A DNA stretch of 64,000 nt from Levilactobacillus yonginensis (GCF_964065165.1 NZ_OZ061549.1:434001-498000), one strand, 5' to 3'. Counted from the stretch's first letter, positions 10,693 to 19,310 are shown. The notes: generated from the sequence alone by a model not told the origin. Translations and numbers: made by a program.

Positions 10693-10713
10693 ATTAAAAA
10701 TTATTCACTTGAT

Positions 10714-10745
10714 AACCTGCCGATTATATAATCAGTAGGTTTTTA
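10714..10745 (+). terminator. Rho-independent terminator after transaldolase gene
   Basis: AACCT…AGGTT stem with an inner GATT/AATC pairing and a T run directly after. Confidence 0.75.
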
Positions 10746-10770
10746 AGTATCATGAGGCCCGTCACGACGG

Positions 10771-10803
10771 TGAAAACGTTTACTTTGAGAATTTGTGTAC
10801 AAT
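10771..10803 (+). promoter_or_regulatory. cre-like site and -10 element upstream of pyk
   Basis: TGAAAACGTTTACT (10771-10784) differs from the CcpA cre consensus (TGWNANCGNTNWCA) only at the last base. It lies just upstream of a -10-like TACAAT (10798-10803). pyk is CcpA-controlled in several lactic acid bacteria, so activation or repression of pyk by CcpA is plausible. A second possible -10 (TAGAAT at 10851) lies farther downstream. The leader also carries a short GCCGAA/TTCGGC hairpin near 10876-10890. Confidence 0.5.
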
Positions 10804-10953
10804 CGGGCGAAAATTCGGTAAACAAAGGCGACAATAAATTTCAAAAGTGATAGAATAATTTTGGAAACAAATTTGTGCCGAATGTTTCGGCCCGTTAATT
10901 TTGTTTAAAATTGCCGAGCCGTTCGTGCCAATTCTAAAGGAGAGATTTTTCTA

Positions 10954-12711
10954 ATGAAGAAAACCAAGATCGTAAGTACCCTTGGCCCCGCAAGTACTGA
11001 CGTTGATACGATTGTTAAGTTGATTGAATCAGGCGCCAACATCTTCCGGTTCAACTTCTCACATGGTGACCATGAAGAACACTTGGGCCGTTTGGAAAAC
11101 GTCCACAAGGCTGAAAAGATCACTGGTAAGACCGTTGGTATCATGTTGGATACTAAGGGTGCTGAAATCCGGACCACTGTTGAAAAGGGCGGTAAGCTCC
11201 AATTCAATACTGGCGACAAATTCCGTATTTCAATGGACGCCTCACTTGAAGGAACCAAGGAAAAGATTGCTGTTACTTACCCTGGTTTATTCGATGATGT
11301 TAACGAAGGTGGCCACGTCTTATTCGATGATGGTTTACTGGACTCAGTTGTTGAAAGTAAGGATGACGCAGCTAAGGAATTAGTTGTTGTTGCTCAAAAC
11401 GATGGTGTTCTGGGTTCCCGTAAGGGTGTTAACGCTCCCGGCGTTTCCATCAACTTACCTGGGATCACTGAAAAGGACTCCGATGATATTCGTTTTGGTT
11501 TGGATCATGAAATCAACTTCATCGCTGCTTCATTCGTTCGGAAGCCTCAAGATGTTATGGACATCCGTGAACTTCTTGAAGAAAAGCACATGGAACACGT
11601 GCAAATCTTCCCTAAGATCGAATCCCAAGAAGGTATCAACAACTTTGATGATATCATCAAGGTTTCCGATGGTTTGATGGTTGCTCGTGGTGACATGGGT
11701 GTTGAAATTCCAACGGAAAACGTACCTTTGGTACAAAAAGCTTTGATCAAGAAGTGTAACTTCTTAGGTAAGCCAGTTATCACGGCTACCCAAATGTTAG
11801 ACTCTATGCAAGAAAACCCACGTCCTACGCGTGCCGAAGCTTCTGACGTTGCCAACGCTGTCTTTGATGGTACTGACGCAACCATGCTTTCTGGTGAAAG
11901 TGCTAACGGTGAATACCCAGTAGAATCCGTTGCTACGATGAACCGGATCGACATCAAAGCTGAAAATGCTTTGAAGGACTTTGGTCGTGACAACTTGAAC
12001 TTCGACAACGGTGACGTTACTGAATCAATCGGTGCTTCCGTTGCTCGGGTTGCAAACGAATTGGGCGTTAAGACCATCGTTGCTGCAACTGAAAGTGGCT
12101 ACACTGCCAAGATGATTTCTAAGTACCGGCCAAATGCTGATATCTTAGCTGTTACCTTTGACGACCGGACCCGTCGTGGTTTGATGGTCAACTGGGGTGT
12201 TTACCCAATCGTTACCGAAAAGCCTTCAAACACTGATGAAATGTTTGATCTGGCTGCAGCCAAGGCCGTTGAAACGGGCTTAGCTAAGGAAGGCGACTTA
12301 ATCTTAATCACCGCTGGTGTGCCAGTTGGCGAACGTGGAACGACTAACTTGATGAAGATCCAATTGATCGGTTCAAAGTTGGTTCAAGGCCAAGGCGTCG
12401 GTGACGACACTGTGATTGGTAAAGCAATCATTGCTAACACTGCCGCTGATGCAAATGCTAAAGTCGTTGAAGGTGGTATCTTGATTGCCAAGAACACTGA
12501 CAAAGACTACTTGCCAGCTATTGAAAAGTCTAGCGCCGTTATCGTTGAAAACGGTGGGTTGACTTCTCACGCAGCGGTTGTTGGGATTTCCATGGGGATT
12601 CCTGTTATCGTTGGTGCTACTGGTGCCAGTGACAAGATCTCCGATGGCGAATTGATCACCGTTGACTCACGTCGCGGTATCGTTTACCACGGTGCTTCCA
12701 ACGCGCTTTAA
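10954..12711 (+). CDS. pyk: Pyruvate kinase
   Basis: Converts phosphoenolpyruvate and ADP to pyruvate and ATP. The 585-residue protein starts with the KTKIVSTLGPAS motif and has the TIM barrel with a B domain, the FPKIESQEG active-site segment, MVARGDMGVE, and the allosteric C domain. It also has the extra C-terminal PEP-utiliser-like domain (GGLTSHAAVVGISMGIPVIV) found in Bacillus and lactobacilli, which explains the length over 480. Codon use is strongly biased to highly expressed codons, unlike dnaE. The gene has its own promoter region and terminator. Confidence 0.97.
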   Translation: MKKTKIVSTLGPASTDVDTIVKLIESGANIFRFNFSHGDHEEHLGRLENVHKAEKITGKTVGIMLDTKGAEIRTTVEKGGKLQFNTGDKFRISMDASLEGTKEKIAVTYPGLFDDVNEGGHVLFDDGLLDSVVESKDDAAKELVVVAQNDGVLGSRKGVNAPGVSINLPGITEKDSDDIRFGLDHEINFIAASFVRKPQDVMDIRELLEEKHMEHVQIFPKIESQEGINNFDDIIKVSDGLMVARGDMGVEIPTENVPLVQKALIKKCNFLGKPVITATQMLDSMQENPRPTRAEASDVANAVFDGTDATMLSGESANGEYPVESVATMNRIDIKAENALKDFGRDNLNFDNGDVTESIGASVARVANELGVKTIVAATESGYTAKMISKYRPNADILAVTFDDRTRRGLMVNWGVYPIVTEKPSNTDEMFDLAAAKAVETGLAKEGDLILITAGVPVGERGTTNLMKIQLIGSKLVQGQGVGDDTVIGKAIIANTAADANAKVVEGGILIAKNTDKDYLPAIEKSSAVIVENGGLTSHAAVVGISMGIPVIVGATGASDKISDGELITVDSRRGIVYHGASNAL

Positions 12712-12732
12712 TTTGAGATAAACCTGTTATTA

Positions 12733-12764
12733 AAAACGGACCCTCTGTCGGGGGCCCGTTTTTT
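12733..12764 (+). terminator. Rho-independent terminator after pyk
   Basis: AACGG…CCGTT stem with inner CCC/GGG, followed by TTTTTT. Confidence 0.9.
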
Positions 12765-12799
12765 GCTGCACTAAATTCGGAAATTTTTGAAAATTACGG

Positions 12800-12912
12800 C
12801 GATTGTCGTTTCCGACGATGGGGCGGCATCAATCAGCTATGGGGACCGCCTGCGGCCTGAGAAGCGGTCCTCCGGTTCGACTTTAAGTCTCGAAAAACAC
12901 AGGTATTAAAGA
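12800..12912 (+). repeat. Structured repeat, half copy A1 (subfamily I)
   Basis: Near-identical to the first 113 bases of copy A2, offset by 118 bp (12800 with 12918). It includes the left outer arm, the GGGGACCGC hairpin and the third hairpin. It lacks the last hairpin and the right arm. The few differences from A2 lie mainly in the third hairpin. It appears to be a tandem duplication of the 5' half. Confidence 0.85.
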
Positions 12913-12917
12913 CTCAA

Positions 12918-13095
12918 CGATTGCCGTTTCCGACGATGGGGCGGCATCAATCAGCTATGGGGACCGCCTGCGGCCTGAGAAGCGGTCCTCCGGCTCGACT
13001 TTAAGCCTTGAAAAACACAAGTCTTAAAGCTCGTCCCATGCTCTAAGCTGGTTCCCAGCTAAGAGCATCGACACAGCCGATTGATGCCGCCCCAT
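12918..13095 (+). repeat. Structured intergenic repeat, copy A2 (subfamily I)
   Basis: Complete element with a perfect 17-bp outer stem (12936-12952 with 13079-13095, ATGGGGCGGCATCAATC). Inside are three hairpins: GGACCGC/GCGGTCC, a CTTTAAG/CTTAAAG stem with an internal C-T mismatch, and ATGCTCTTAGCT-type pairing around a conserved A-A mismatch. Junction motifs GGGGAC, CTCGACTT, GCTCGTCCCA and CGACAC are shared with the other subfamily I copies. The following 13096-13467 is non-coding with no clear structure except a palindrome at 13431-13444. Confidence 0.88.
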
Positions 13096-13467
13096 CTCTG
13101 GTCACTGACATTGTCGATAACTTTAGCATTAGTTTTCAGACTTGTGGCTATGGCGGTTAACGACTGTTGATTGCTGTCGGTGAAAACGAGTAAAAGTATT
13201 GCTTCAAACGTCTTTGAAATTAGAAATTATCTGCGATGCAGTGTACTTTGCGTTGGTGCGTCATGCCCTAGCTCTTAGTATGCGATAATTATTATTTGGT
13301 GTCGTGGGTGGGCGACTGTAGAACGGAAAATGGTGGACAGAAGTATCTGGTAATTTGTGTCCTTATCATGGATGACGAATGAGAACTTTTTTGAAGCAAT
13401 AGTTTAAAAGGACGTCCAACCAAATTTACGTTGGGGTACCCCAATGATGCCAGAAACATATGGTCAA

Positions 13468-13645
13468 AGCCGGAGGCGGTCAGGGGCGGGACCAGCCGTG
13501 AAAATGGCGTTAGCTAGCATTTTGTGCTAGCTTAGGCCATGGGCGAAGTTCAAGACATGGGGGCTCGTGGCTTGAAATCGAGCGAGAAGCCCGAGCCTGG
13601 GCTGAAACGTCCCCACAGCGGTCCTGTCCCTGACCACCAGAGTGC
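13468..13645 (-). repeat. Structured intergenic repeat, copy G (subfamily II)
   Basis: Minus-sense copy facing A2. The outer stem pairs GGCGGTCAGGG (13475-13485) with 13628-13638. Read on the minus strand it has GGGGACGTTTCAG, an AGCCC/GGGCT hairpin, a TTCAAGCC…GTCTTGAA hairpin and a 16-base-arm hairpin ATGGCCTAAGCTAGCA with internal C-C and A-A mismatches. The last hairpin pairs about 13505-13541. Confidence 0.85.
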
Positions 13646-13797
13646 AATATTTTACTGAATTTACTATCATTATTTTAACCAATAATTCTTTCGGATTTTA
13701 GTGGGATTAAAGCTCGCTAGTTGGACGGTTTCCGTGTAAAATAAGGGGTAGACACTTTTGAACGGTAGACTGGGAAACCAGTAGAATTGAGGAGATT

Positions 13798-14682
13798 ATG
13801 GAAGAACTATTAGGCCGCATCATCGCGGGAAAAGTTACCGATGAAAACGAAAAAGATTACTACGTCCAGGTTGCCGGGACGACCTTTCGGCTGGACAAAT
13901 ATGAAATTAAGAAACCATTGAAGTTAGGCTCAACCTTTAAAGGGTTTGCCTATGAGAATGAAGATCATGACATGCAGATTACCCGGGACGCCCCGGCCGT
14001 CCAGGTCGACCACTATGGCATGGGGACTGTCGTACGAAGTCAACGGACCTTGGGGGTCTTCGTCAACATCGGTTTACCTAACAAGGACATCGTTGTTTCT
14101 CTGGATGACCTCCCAGACATCATGGAACTGTGGCCTCAACAGGGCGACCGGTTAATGATTGCTTTGCGTGAGGATGCTAAGCAGCGCCTCTGGGGGGTGT
14201 TGGCTGACGGTGAAATTTACCAAGCCATCGCACAACCAGCTAAAAAACACATGCAAAATGCCAACGTGGTTGCTACCGCTTACCAGTTGAAATTAGTTGG
14301 TACTCGAGTTATGACTGAGAATAATGAATTGGGCTTCATTCACCCATCCGAACGAGAAAAGGAACCACGCTTAGGTGAAGAATTACACGCCCGGGTCATT
14401 GGTGTGCACGAAGATGGCACGTTGAACCTGTCCTTACGTCCACGAACCTATGAAGCTATTGATGATGACGCGGCAATGTTGTTGGCTGCGTTGGAACATA
14501 GTGAAGACGGTCATTTGGAATTCAGCGACAAGAGTGATCCAGCTGCTATTAAGGCTTACTTTGGTATTAGTAAGGGGCAGTTCAAGCGAGCCATTGGTCA
14601 CCTCCTGAAAGCTCGGAAAATTACGCAACACGATGGTCAATTGTGGTTGGTCGCTGAAGAAGATGAATCGACGACTGACTAG
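13798..14682 (+). CDS. cvfB: S1-like RNA-binding protein CvfB (YitL family)
   Basis: The 294-residue protein has tandem S1-like OB folds (GTVVRSQRTLGVFVNIGL near 78-95; ARVIGVHEDGTLNLSLRPR near 199-217) and a C-terminal winged-helix segment (AIKAYFGISKGQFKRAIGHLLK), the architecture of CvfB/YitL. In Staphylococcus CvfB affects virulence gene expression through RNA binding; the role here is not known. The ATG follows GAGGAG. It heads a tight same-strand run (cvfB, xerD, ribT, scpA, scpB, rluB) that is conserved downstream of pyk in lactobacilli. Confidence 0.9.
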   Translation: MEELLGRIIAGKVTDENEKDYYVQVAGTTFRLDKYEIKKPLKLGSTFKGFAYENEDHDMQITRDAPAVQVDHYGMGTVVRSQRTLGVFVNIGLPNKDIVVSLDDLPDIMELWPQQGDRLMIALREDAKQRLWGVLADGEIYQAIAQPAKKHMQNANVVATAYQLKLVGTRVMTENNELGFIHPSEREKEPRLGEELHARVIGVHEDGTLNLSLRPRTYEAIDDDAAMLLAALEHSEDGHLEFSDKSDPAAIKAYFGISKGQFKRAIGHLLKARKITQHDGQLWLVAEEDESTTD

Positions 14683-14694
14683 GAGGCGCGTTAG

Positions 14695-15591
14695 ATGACT
14701 GAGCTGGAGAATCAGGCGGCGGACTTTGCCCACTACCTACGGGTCGAACAGGGGCTTGCCGAAAATTCAGTCACGAGCTATACGCAGGAACTACGAAATT
14801 TCGCACAGTATTTAACGCCAAAAAAAGTCACCGATTTTAAACGGGTAGACCGGCTCCAGGTCATGGCATACTTGAGTGCGCTGACCGCCAGTGGCAAGTC
14901 TCGTAATTCGGTGATTCACGCGGTATCGGCTCTACGTAAGTTTTATCGGTACTTGGTCCAGACCCACCAGCTGACGGATAATCCGCTGGCAAACGTGGCG
15001 GCACCTAAACACGCCCAGCATTTACCAGCTGTGCTGACGGTGGCCGAGGTCGACCGTTTGCTGGCGGCACCGGATACTGGCAACAAGTACGGGTTGCGTG
15101 ATCGGGCCATTCTGGAAGTTATGTACGCTACTGGGCTCCGGGTCAGTGAGCTGGTCCATTTGAAATTGGCTGACTTGCACCTGGAGATGGGGTTGATTCA
15201 AACCTTGGGAAAGGGTGATAAGGAACGGATCATTCCCATTGGTGACGTGGCTAGTGATTGGATTAACCAGTATTTGACGCACAGTCGACCAGTCCTATTG
15301 AAACAGCGTACGAGTCCGTATTTGTTTCTAAATGCGCATGGTGGGGGCCTTTCACGGCAGTCCATTTGGCAGAAAATTAAGCAGTACGTGGCGTTGGCTG
15401 ATATTCAAAAGGATGTCACGCCGCACACACTGCGGCACTCTTTTGCCACGCATATTTTGGAGAATGGTGCGGATCTGCGGGTGGTTCAAGAATTACTGGG
15501 CCACGCGGATATCACGACCACCCAGATTTATACGCACATTTCTAAAAAAAGGTTACTGAACGTTTATGATGCGTATCATCCACGCGCCTAG
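14695..15591 (+). CDS. xerD: Site-specific tyrosine recombinase XerD
   Basis: Resolves chromosome dimers at dif with XerC. The 298-residue protein has an N-terminal SAM-like core-binding domain (about 1-90) and a C-terminal catalytic domain with the full set R149, K173, H244, R247, H270 and nucleophile Y279 (HTLRHSFATH, LLGHADITTTQIYTH). It starts 12 bases after cvfB with GGAGGCG as ribosome-binding site. The XerD assignment over XerC follows from the scpAB neighbourhood; the second recombinase of the window (49366) has the hslVU neighbourhood typical of XerC/CodV. Confidence 0.92.
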   Translation: MTELENQAADFAHYLRVEQGLAENSVTSYTQELRNFAQYLTPKKVTDFKRVDRLQVMAYLSALTASGKSRNSVIHAVSALRKFYRYLVQTHQLTDNPLANVAAPKHAQHLPAVLTVAEVDRLLAAPDTGNKYGLRDRAILEVMYATGLRVSELVHLKLADLHLEMGLIQTLGKGDKERIIPIGDVASDWINQYLTHSRPVLLKQRTSPYLFLNAHGGGLSRQSIWQKIKQYVALADIQKDVTPHTLRHSFATHILENGADLRVVQELLGHADITTTQIYTHISKKRLLNVYDAYHPRA

Positions 15592-15645
15592 TCGTTACGG
15601 CCAGGGTGTGGTAAGGTATGAAGATAATTGGAACGGAGGGGGACC

Positions 15646-16041
15646 ATGTTACTTAAATATCGGAGCGATTATCAAAAAATTGCGATGGGCATGTTGAGCC
15701 TGTTGCCGAATTTTAAGGACTGGGACCGGTTGCAAAACGAATTGGCATGGTACCAGGCCGGCGATGACCGGAACCTTTATCTCTGGAAGGACGAGCACGA
15801 CGACTTTGCGGGGGCCCTGGGTGCGGAAGTGCAGGGGGACTACCTAGTCGTCCGGTTGATTACGTTGATGCCGGATAAGCAGTTGACGCGAAATACCTGG
15901 CAGATGCTAGATGAGTTAGCCACCACGGCGCCAGATAGGCGGTTGATGGGAACCCTAACGACAGCCAAGATTATTGCAAAATGGGAGTTTTACCATGGAC
16001 AAAGCCACAGAGAACGGTCAACCGCTGATTCAGGTCAGTGA
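15646..16041 (+). CDS. ribT: RibT-like GNAT-fold protein
   Basis: The 131-residue protein resembles Bacillus RibT: the N-terminus MLLKYRSDYQKIAMGMLSLLP, the LYLWKD strand and the segment EVQGDYLVVRLITL match that family. RibT is a GNAT-like acyltransferase of uncertain substrate linked to riboflavin biosynthesis in Bacillus, where it also lies close to scpAB. No riboflavin biosynthesis genes are adjacent here. The ATG at 15646 has GGAGGGGG upstream; the frame beginning at 15628 has none. Its C-terminus overlaps scpA by 47 bp. Confidence 0.8.
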   Translation: MLLKYRSDYQKIAMGMLSLLPNFKDWDRLQNELAWYQAGDDRNLYLWKDEHDDFAGALGAEVQGDYLVVRLITLMPDKQLTRNTWQMLDELATTAPDRRLMGTLTTAKIIAKWEFYHGQSHRERSTADSGQ

Positions 16042-16783
16042 TTTTGAAGGACCGTTAGACTTGTTGTTACACCTAATTAAAACCAATGAAATGGATATCT
16101 ATGATATTCGCATCACGACGATTACCAGTCAGTATCTAACTTACTTGCATCAAATGCAGGAACTACGGTTGGATATTGCCGGTGAATACTTTGTGATGGC
16201 GGCTAATTTGATGGCCATTAAGGCGAAAATGCTATTGCCAAAACCAACGACCGTGGACCCCATTGACGAAGATGCTAGTGAGGACCCCCGGGAAGATTTG
16301 GTCAATCAGCTGTTGGAGTATCAACGCTATAAGCAAGCTGCCCAGGAACTGAAGAAGCGGGCCATTGCCCGGCAGGAACACTTTACGCGACCGGCAATGG
16401 CCGTACCGGAATCGGTGACGATGTCGGTTGCTCCGGGAATTCAGACCAGTGATCTGCAGGCGGCCCTCGCTAAACTCGTTCACCGGGCGATGATTGCGAA
16501 GCCGGTGACCCAAAATATTCATCAAGAACATTTTACGATCAAGGCCCAGATGGCGACCGTTTTGACGCGCTTACAGCGAGCCAAACATCCCGTTAACTTT
16601 GAGACATTATTGGCGGGGGTACCGGCCTTAGAGGAGGTCGTGACGACCTTCTTGGCAGTCTTAGAATTGGCTCGTCAAAGGCAAGTGCAGTTACAACAGG
16701 TTAGCCGCGTGGCACCGCTTCAGGTTGGATTTTTAAAAATGGAAGGAAGTTATGCACCAGATGTCACCCCTAGCACAGATTGA
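15995..16783 (+). CDS. scpA: Segregation and condensation protein A
   Basis: Kleisin that bridges the SMC heads in the bacterial condensin complex. The 262-residue protein has the ScpA N-terminal motif [23 protein letters not shown], the [23 protein letters not shown] helix, an acidic linker and a C-terminal winged helix (HPVNFETLL…[20 protein letters not shown]). The ATG at 15995 has GGGAG at about 9 bases. The gene overlaps ribT and scpB, which indicates translational coupling. Confidence 0.95.
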   Translation: MDKATENGQPLIQVSDFEGPLDLLLHLIKTNEMDIYDIRITTITSQYLTYLHQMQELRLDIAGEYFVMAANLMAIKAKMLLPKPTTVDPIDEDASEDPREDLVNQLLEYQRYKQAAQELKKRAIARQEHFTRPAMAVPESVTMSVAPGIQTSDLQAALAKLVHRAMIAKPVTQNIHQEHFTIKAQMATVLTRLQRAKHPVNFETLLAGVPALEEVVTTFLAVLELARQRQVQLQQVSRVAPLQVGFLKMEGSYAPDVTPSTD

Positions 16784-17354
16784 AAGCCTCCTGTTCGTCA
16801 GTGGTGACGAGGGCATTACCGTAGCTGATTTAGCAGCGGCTACGGGGTTATTACGACCCGCCATTTTGGCCAGTTTGGAGCGCTTAGCCGAGAAATACGC
16901 GGCGGATACGGATTCTGCTCTGGAGTTAATGGTCAATGATACCACTTACCGGTTGGTGACCAAGGCGGCCGCCGGCGAGGTCATTAAACACTACTTTGAG
17001 AATCCGCTCAGTACGAACCTTTCGCCGGCGTCCTTAGAAGTGTTGGCAATCATTGCGTACCGGCAGCCAATCACCCGCATCGAAATTGATGAGATTCGGG
17101 GCGTCCAGAGCTCATCGACCGTACAGAAATTAGTGCTGCGGCAGTTGATTGAAGATGCTGGCCGCTTGGATGAACCCGGGCGCCCGAAGGTGTACCGGAC
17201 GAGCGCATATTTTTTGGATTACTTTGGGTTGGCAACTTTAGACGAACTGCCGCCCTTACCAGCGGCAGCCACACCGGGTGACACTGCTGACGATGGGGAT
17301 TTATTCCTGCAAGCCTTTAATCAGCAATTAAATCAATCAGGAGATGAAAGTTAA
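16752..17354 (+). CDS. scpB: Segregation and condensation protein B
   Basis: Partner of ScpA in the SMC complex, made of two winged helices. The 200-residue protein has [19 protein letters not shown], then the hallmark [24 protein letters not shown] and [19 protein letters not shown]. The start at 16752 overlaps scpA by 32 bp; an ATG at 16761 is an alternative with better spacing from GGAAGGAAG. The stop codon overlaps the first base of rluB. Confidence 0.95.
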   Translation: MHQMSPLAQIESLLFVSGDEGITVADLAAATGLLRPAILASLERLAEKYAADTDSALELMVNDTTYRLVTKAAAGEVIKHYFENPLSTNLSPASLEVLAIIAYRQPITRIEIDEIRGVQSSSTVQKLVLRQLIEDAGRLDEPGRPKVYRTSAYFLDYFGLATLDELPPLPAAATPGDTADDGDLFLQAFNQQLNQSGDES

Positions 17355-18076
17355 TGGAACGACTACAAAAAGTTTTAGCCCACGACGGGGTAGCCTCACG
17401 TCGACAGTCAGAAAAGTTGATCATGAGCGGTCGGGTGAAGGTTAACGGCACCGTGGTCACCGAGCTAGGAACCAAGGTCGGCGTTCACGATAAGATCCTG
17501 GTTGATGGTGTGCCGGTCACGACGGAGGCACCAGTCTACGTCATGCTATATAAGCCCCGGGCAGTTATTTCAACGGCCAATGATGAAAAGGGTCGCCGAA
17601 CCGTGGTGGATCTCATTGAGGATGTTCCACAACGCATCTACCCAGTGGGTCGGTTGGACTACGACACGGCTGGGTTACTGTTGTTAACCAATGATGGTGA
17701 ACTGGCTAACCGGTTGACCCACCCTAAGTACGAAGTCGAAAAGACCTATGTGGCTCGAGTTACGGGAACGCCAACGAACGATGCTATGCGGCAACTCCGT
17801 CAAGGAATCACCGTGGATGGAGAAGTGTACGCGCCAGCCAAGACCAAGTTGCTAAGCAGTGACCCGAAGAAGAAGTCTTCAATCGTGCAACTGATTATTC
17901 ACGAAGGTAAAAATCATCAAGTGAAGAAAATGTTGGAAGCAGTTGGCTATCCGGTTGAAAAGCTCAAGCGGGAAAAGTATGGTAATTTGACGTTAAAGGG
18001 GCTCAACGCCGGGGAAGCTCGGTTGCTGAAACCAGAAGAGGTCAAAGAACTCAAACAGGCAACTGGGCTGATGTAA
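17354..18076 (+). CDS. rluB: 23S rRNA pseudouridine synthase, RluB/RsuA family
   Basis: The 240-residue protein has an N-terminal S4 RNA-binding domain (about 1-60) and the catalytic domain with GRLDYDTAGLLLLTNDGEL, in which D102 is the catalytic aspartate. Last gene of the scp operon, as in Bacillus where the equivalent RluB lies near scpAB. The exact uridine modified cannot be read from sequence. Confidence 0.93.
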   Translation: MERLQKVLAHDGVASRRQSEKLIMSGRVKVNGTVVTELGTKVGVHDKILVDGVPVTTEAPVYVMLYKPRAVISTANDEKGRRTVVDLIEDVPQRIYPVGRLDYDTAGLLLLTNDGELANRLTHPKYEVEKTYVARVTGTPTNDAMRQLRQGITVDGEVYAPAKTKLLSSDPKKKSSIVQLIIHEGKNHQVKKMLEAVGYPVEKLKREKYGNLTLKGLNAGEARLLKPEEVKELKQATGLM

Positions 18077-18085
18077 GCTTTTTCA

Positions 18086-18114
18086 TTGACAGACTTCCTA
18101 AAAGTTAGTATATT
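18086..18114 (+). promoter_or_regulatory. Promoter of the ribU transcript
   Basis: Consensus -35 TTGACA (18086-18091), a 17-base spacer and -10 TATATT (18109-18114), just upstream of the FMN riboswitch. Confidence 0.85.
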
Positions 18115-18137
18115 TAACTTGTAATAAAATTTAGGTT

Positions 18138-18250
18138 CATCTTCAGGGCAGGGTGTAATTCCCGACCGGCGGTAAAGTCCGCGACCCGCGCAAGCGGTTG
18201 ATTCGGTGTAACTCCGAAACCGACAGTAAAGTCTGGTATGCAGAAGATGA
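18138..18250 (+). ncRNA. FMN riboswitch (RFN element)
   Basis: The conserved RFN core is directly visible. A closing stem ATCTTC (from 18139) pairs with GAAGAT (to 18248). Inside are AGGGCAGGGTGTAATTCCC, GACCGGCGGTAAAGTCCGCG, a variable hairpin CCGC…GCGG, the CGGTGTAACTCCG hairpin, and CCGACAGTAAAGTC with GTATG. FMN binding turns off the downstream riboflavin transporter. Confidence 0.97.
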
Positions 18251-18288
18251 GACATTGCTTTTTGCGTATCCTTTTTGGCGTAAACTCC

Positions 18289-18321
18289 AAGGTCTCGCCC
18301 TTCTGTGGTGGGGCCTTTTTC
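18289..18321 (+). terminator. Riboswitch expression-platform terminator
   Basis: AAGG…CCTT stem with an inner CGCCC/GGTGGGG pairing and TTTTT, located between the FMN aptamer and the ribU start. It is the off-state terminator expected for a transcriptional FMN switch. Confidence 0.75.
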
Positions 18322-18365
18322 TATGGGCACACCGCGAAAGATGGCCGCAAGGAGGAACAAGAGTT

Positions 18366-18947
18366 ATGGAAAATAGTCGTAGTGGTTTGAGTGTGCGGGC
18401 AATGGTGGAAATGGCGTTATTCGCTGGTATTTCCTACGTTCTAATGTTTGTGGCGTTGCCCATCGTGCCTATCGTGCCATATATGAAGCTTGATCTGAGT
18501 GATCTGGTCGTGCTGATTGGTATGAGTGTCTTTGGTCTGGGTGGTGCTATCCTGATTGCCGCAGTTAAAGAGCTACTGTACTTTGTGACAACTGGTATGG
18601 ATGTTGTTAACTTAATTGGTGTGATGACAGCGTTTATTGCTGATTTAGCGTTAATCGTACCCATTAGTTTGGTGCTGAAACGACGGGATCCGTCGTTGAC
18701 CCGCCAAATTTTGGCCGTGGTTCTGGGGACACTGAGCTTGACCGTGGTCCTGTCATTAGGTAATTGGTTGGTCATTACGCCGCTATACTTAAAGGTCTTA
18801 AACATTTCGATTGGTTTGCCCGTTAGCAAGCTGGTCTTGCTGGGAGTTATTCCGTTTAATCTGATTAAAGGGGTCGTCTTGGGGGTTCTCTTTATCCTGT
18901 TGACTCGCCGGATGGCACCTTGGTTGGCTAAACACACGACATTGTAA
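18366..18947 (+). CDS. ribU: Riboflavin ECF transporter S component RibU
   Basis: Substrate-binding membrane protein that works with the shared EcfAA'T module (not in this window) to import riboflavin. The 193-residue protein has six hydrophobic segments, begins with the AMVEMALFAGISYVLMF helix carrying the S-component alanine motif, and has the YMKLDLSDLVVLIG and VVNLIGVMTAFIADL segments. Function is strongly supported by the FMN riboswitch. The ATG at 18366 has AAGGAGGAA upstream. A longer frame from 18198 runs through the riboswitch and is not the real start. Confidence 0.93.
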   Translation: MENSRSGLSVRAMVEMALFAGISYVLMFVALPIVPIVPYMKLDLSDLVVLIGMSVFGLGGAILIAAVKELLYFVTTGMDVVNLIGVMTAFIADLALIVPISLVLKRRDPSLTRQILAVVLGTLSLTVVLSLGNWLVITPLYLKVLNISIGLPVSKLVLLGVIPFNLIKGVVLGVLFILLTRRMAPWLAKHTTL

Positions 18948-18953
18948 ACGTAT

Positions 18954-19138
18954 GCTGGTGGCCGGCAGGGATTCCACCTGCTGTGGGGACCGGTGCCAGC
19001 CTGAGGTACGGGCTGGCACCTCGACTTGAAGCCTTGGCAAATCACCAAGTCTTCAAGCTCGTCCCACGGTGTAGGCTAGCTAAAAACGCTAGCCTACACC
19101 GTCGACACAGCTGGTTCCATCCCTACCAACCACCAGTG
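18954..19138 (+). repeat. Structured intergenic repeat, copy B (subfamily I)
   Basis: Plus-sense copy starting 7 bases after ribU. The outer arm CTGGTGGCCGGCAGGGAT pairs imperfectly with the right arm ending at 19138. Hairpins are GGTGCCAGCC/GGCTGGCACC, CTTGAAGCCTTGG with CCAAGTCTTCAAG (single C-T mismatch), and a perfect CGGTGTAGGCTAGC/GCTAGCCTACACCG. Stem bases differ from copies A2, C, D and E but pairing is kept. Confidence 0.88.
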
Positions 19139-19310
19139 GCAACGGTTGTGGTTACGCTGCTTAGAGATGGTTGTCGTCTCTATGAAGAACTGAAGTGTGG
19201 AAAGGCTATTTGCTTGAGCTAAATTAGTGTGACTCGGAATTAAGTAATAGGAGTAGTATGGTACATGCAGTCCCGTCACTCACCCCGGCCATATTTGAGT
19301 TAAAGACAGT

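Noticed and set aside
12800..13030. CRISPR-like or simple tandem array
   Set aside because: Only two units with a 118-bp offset, no spacers of uniform length, and both belong to the structured repeat family.
14695..15591. Phage or integrative-element integrase
   Set aside because: Length, neighbours (scpAB) and the absence of attachment repeats or cargo genes fit the housekeeping recombinase XerD. The same holds for XerC at 49366.
18198..18365. N-terminal extension of RibU
   Set aside because: The extension translates the 3' part of the FMN riboswitch and its terminator; the start at 18366 has AAGGAGGAA upstream.
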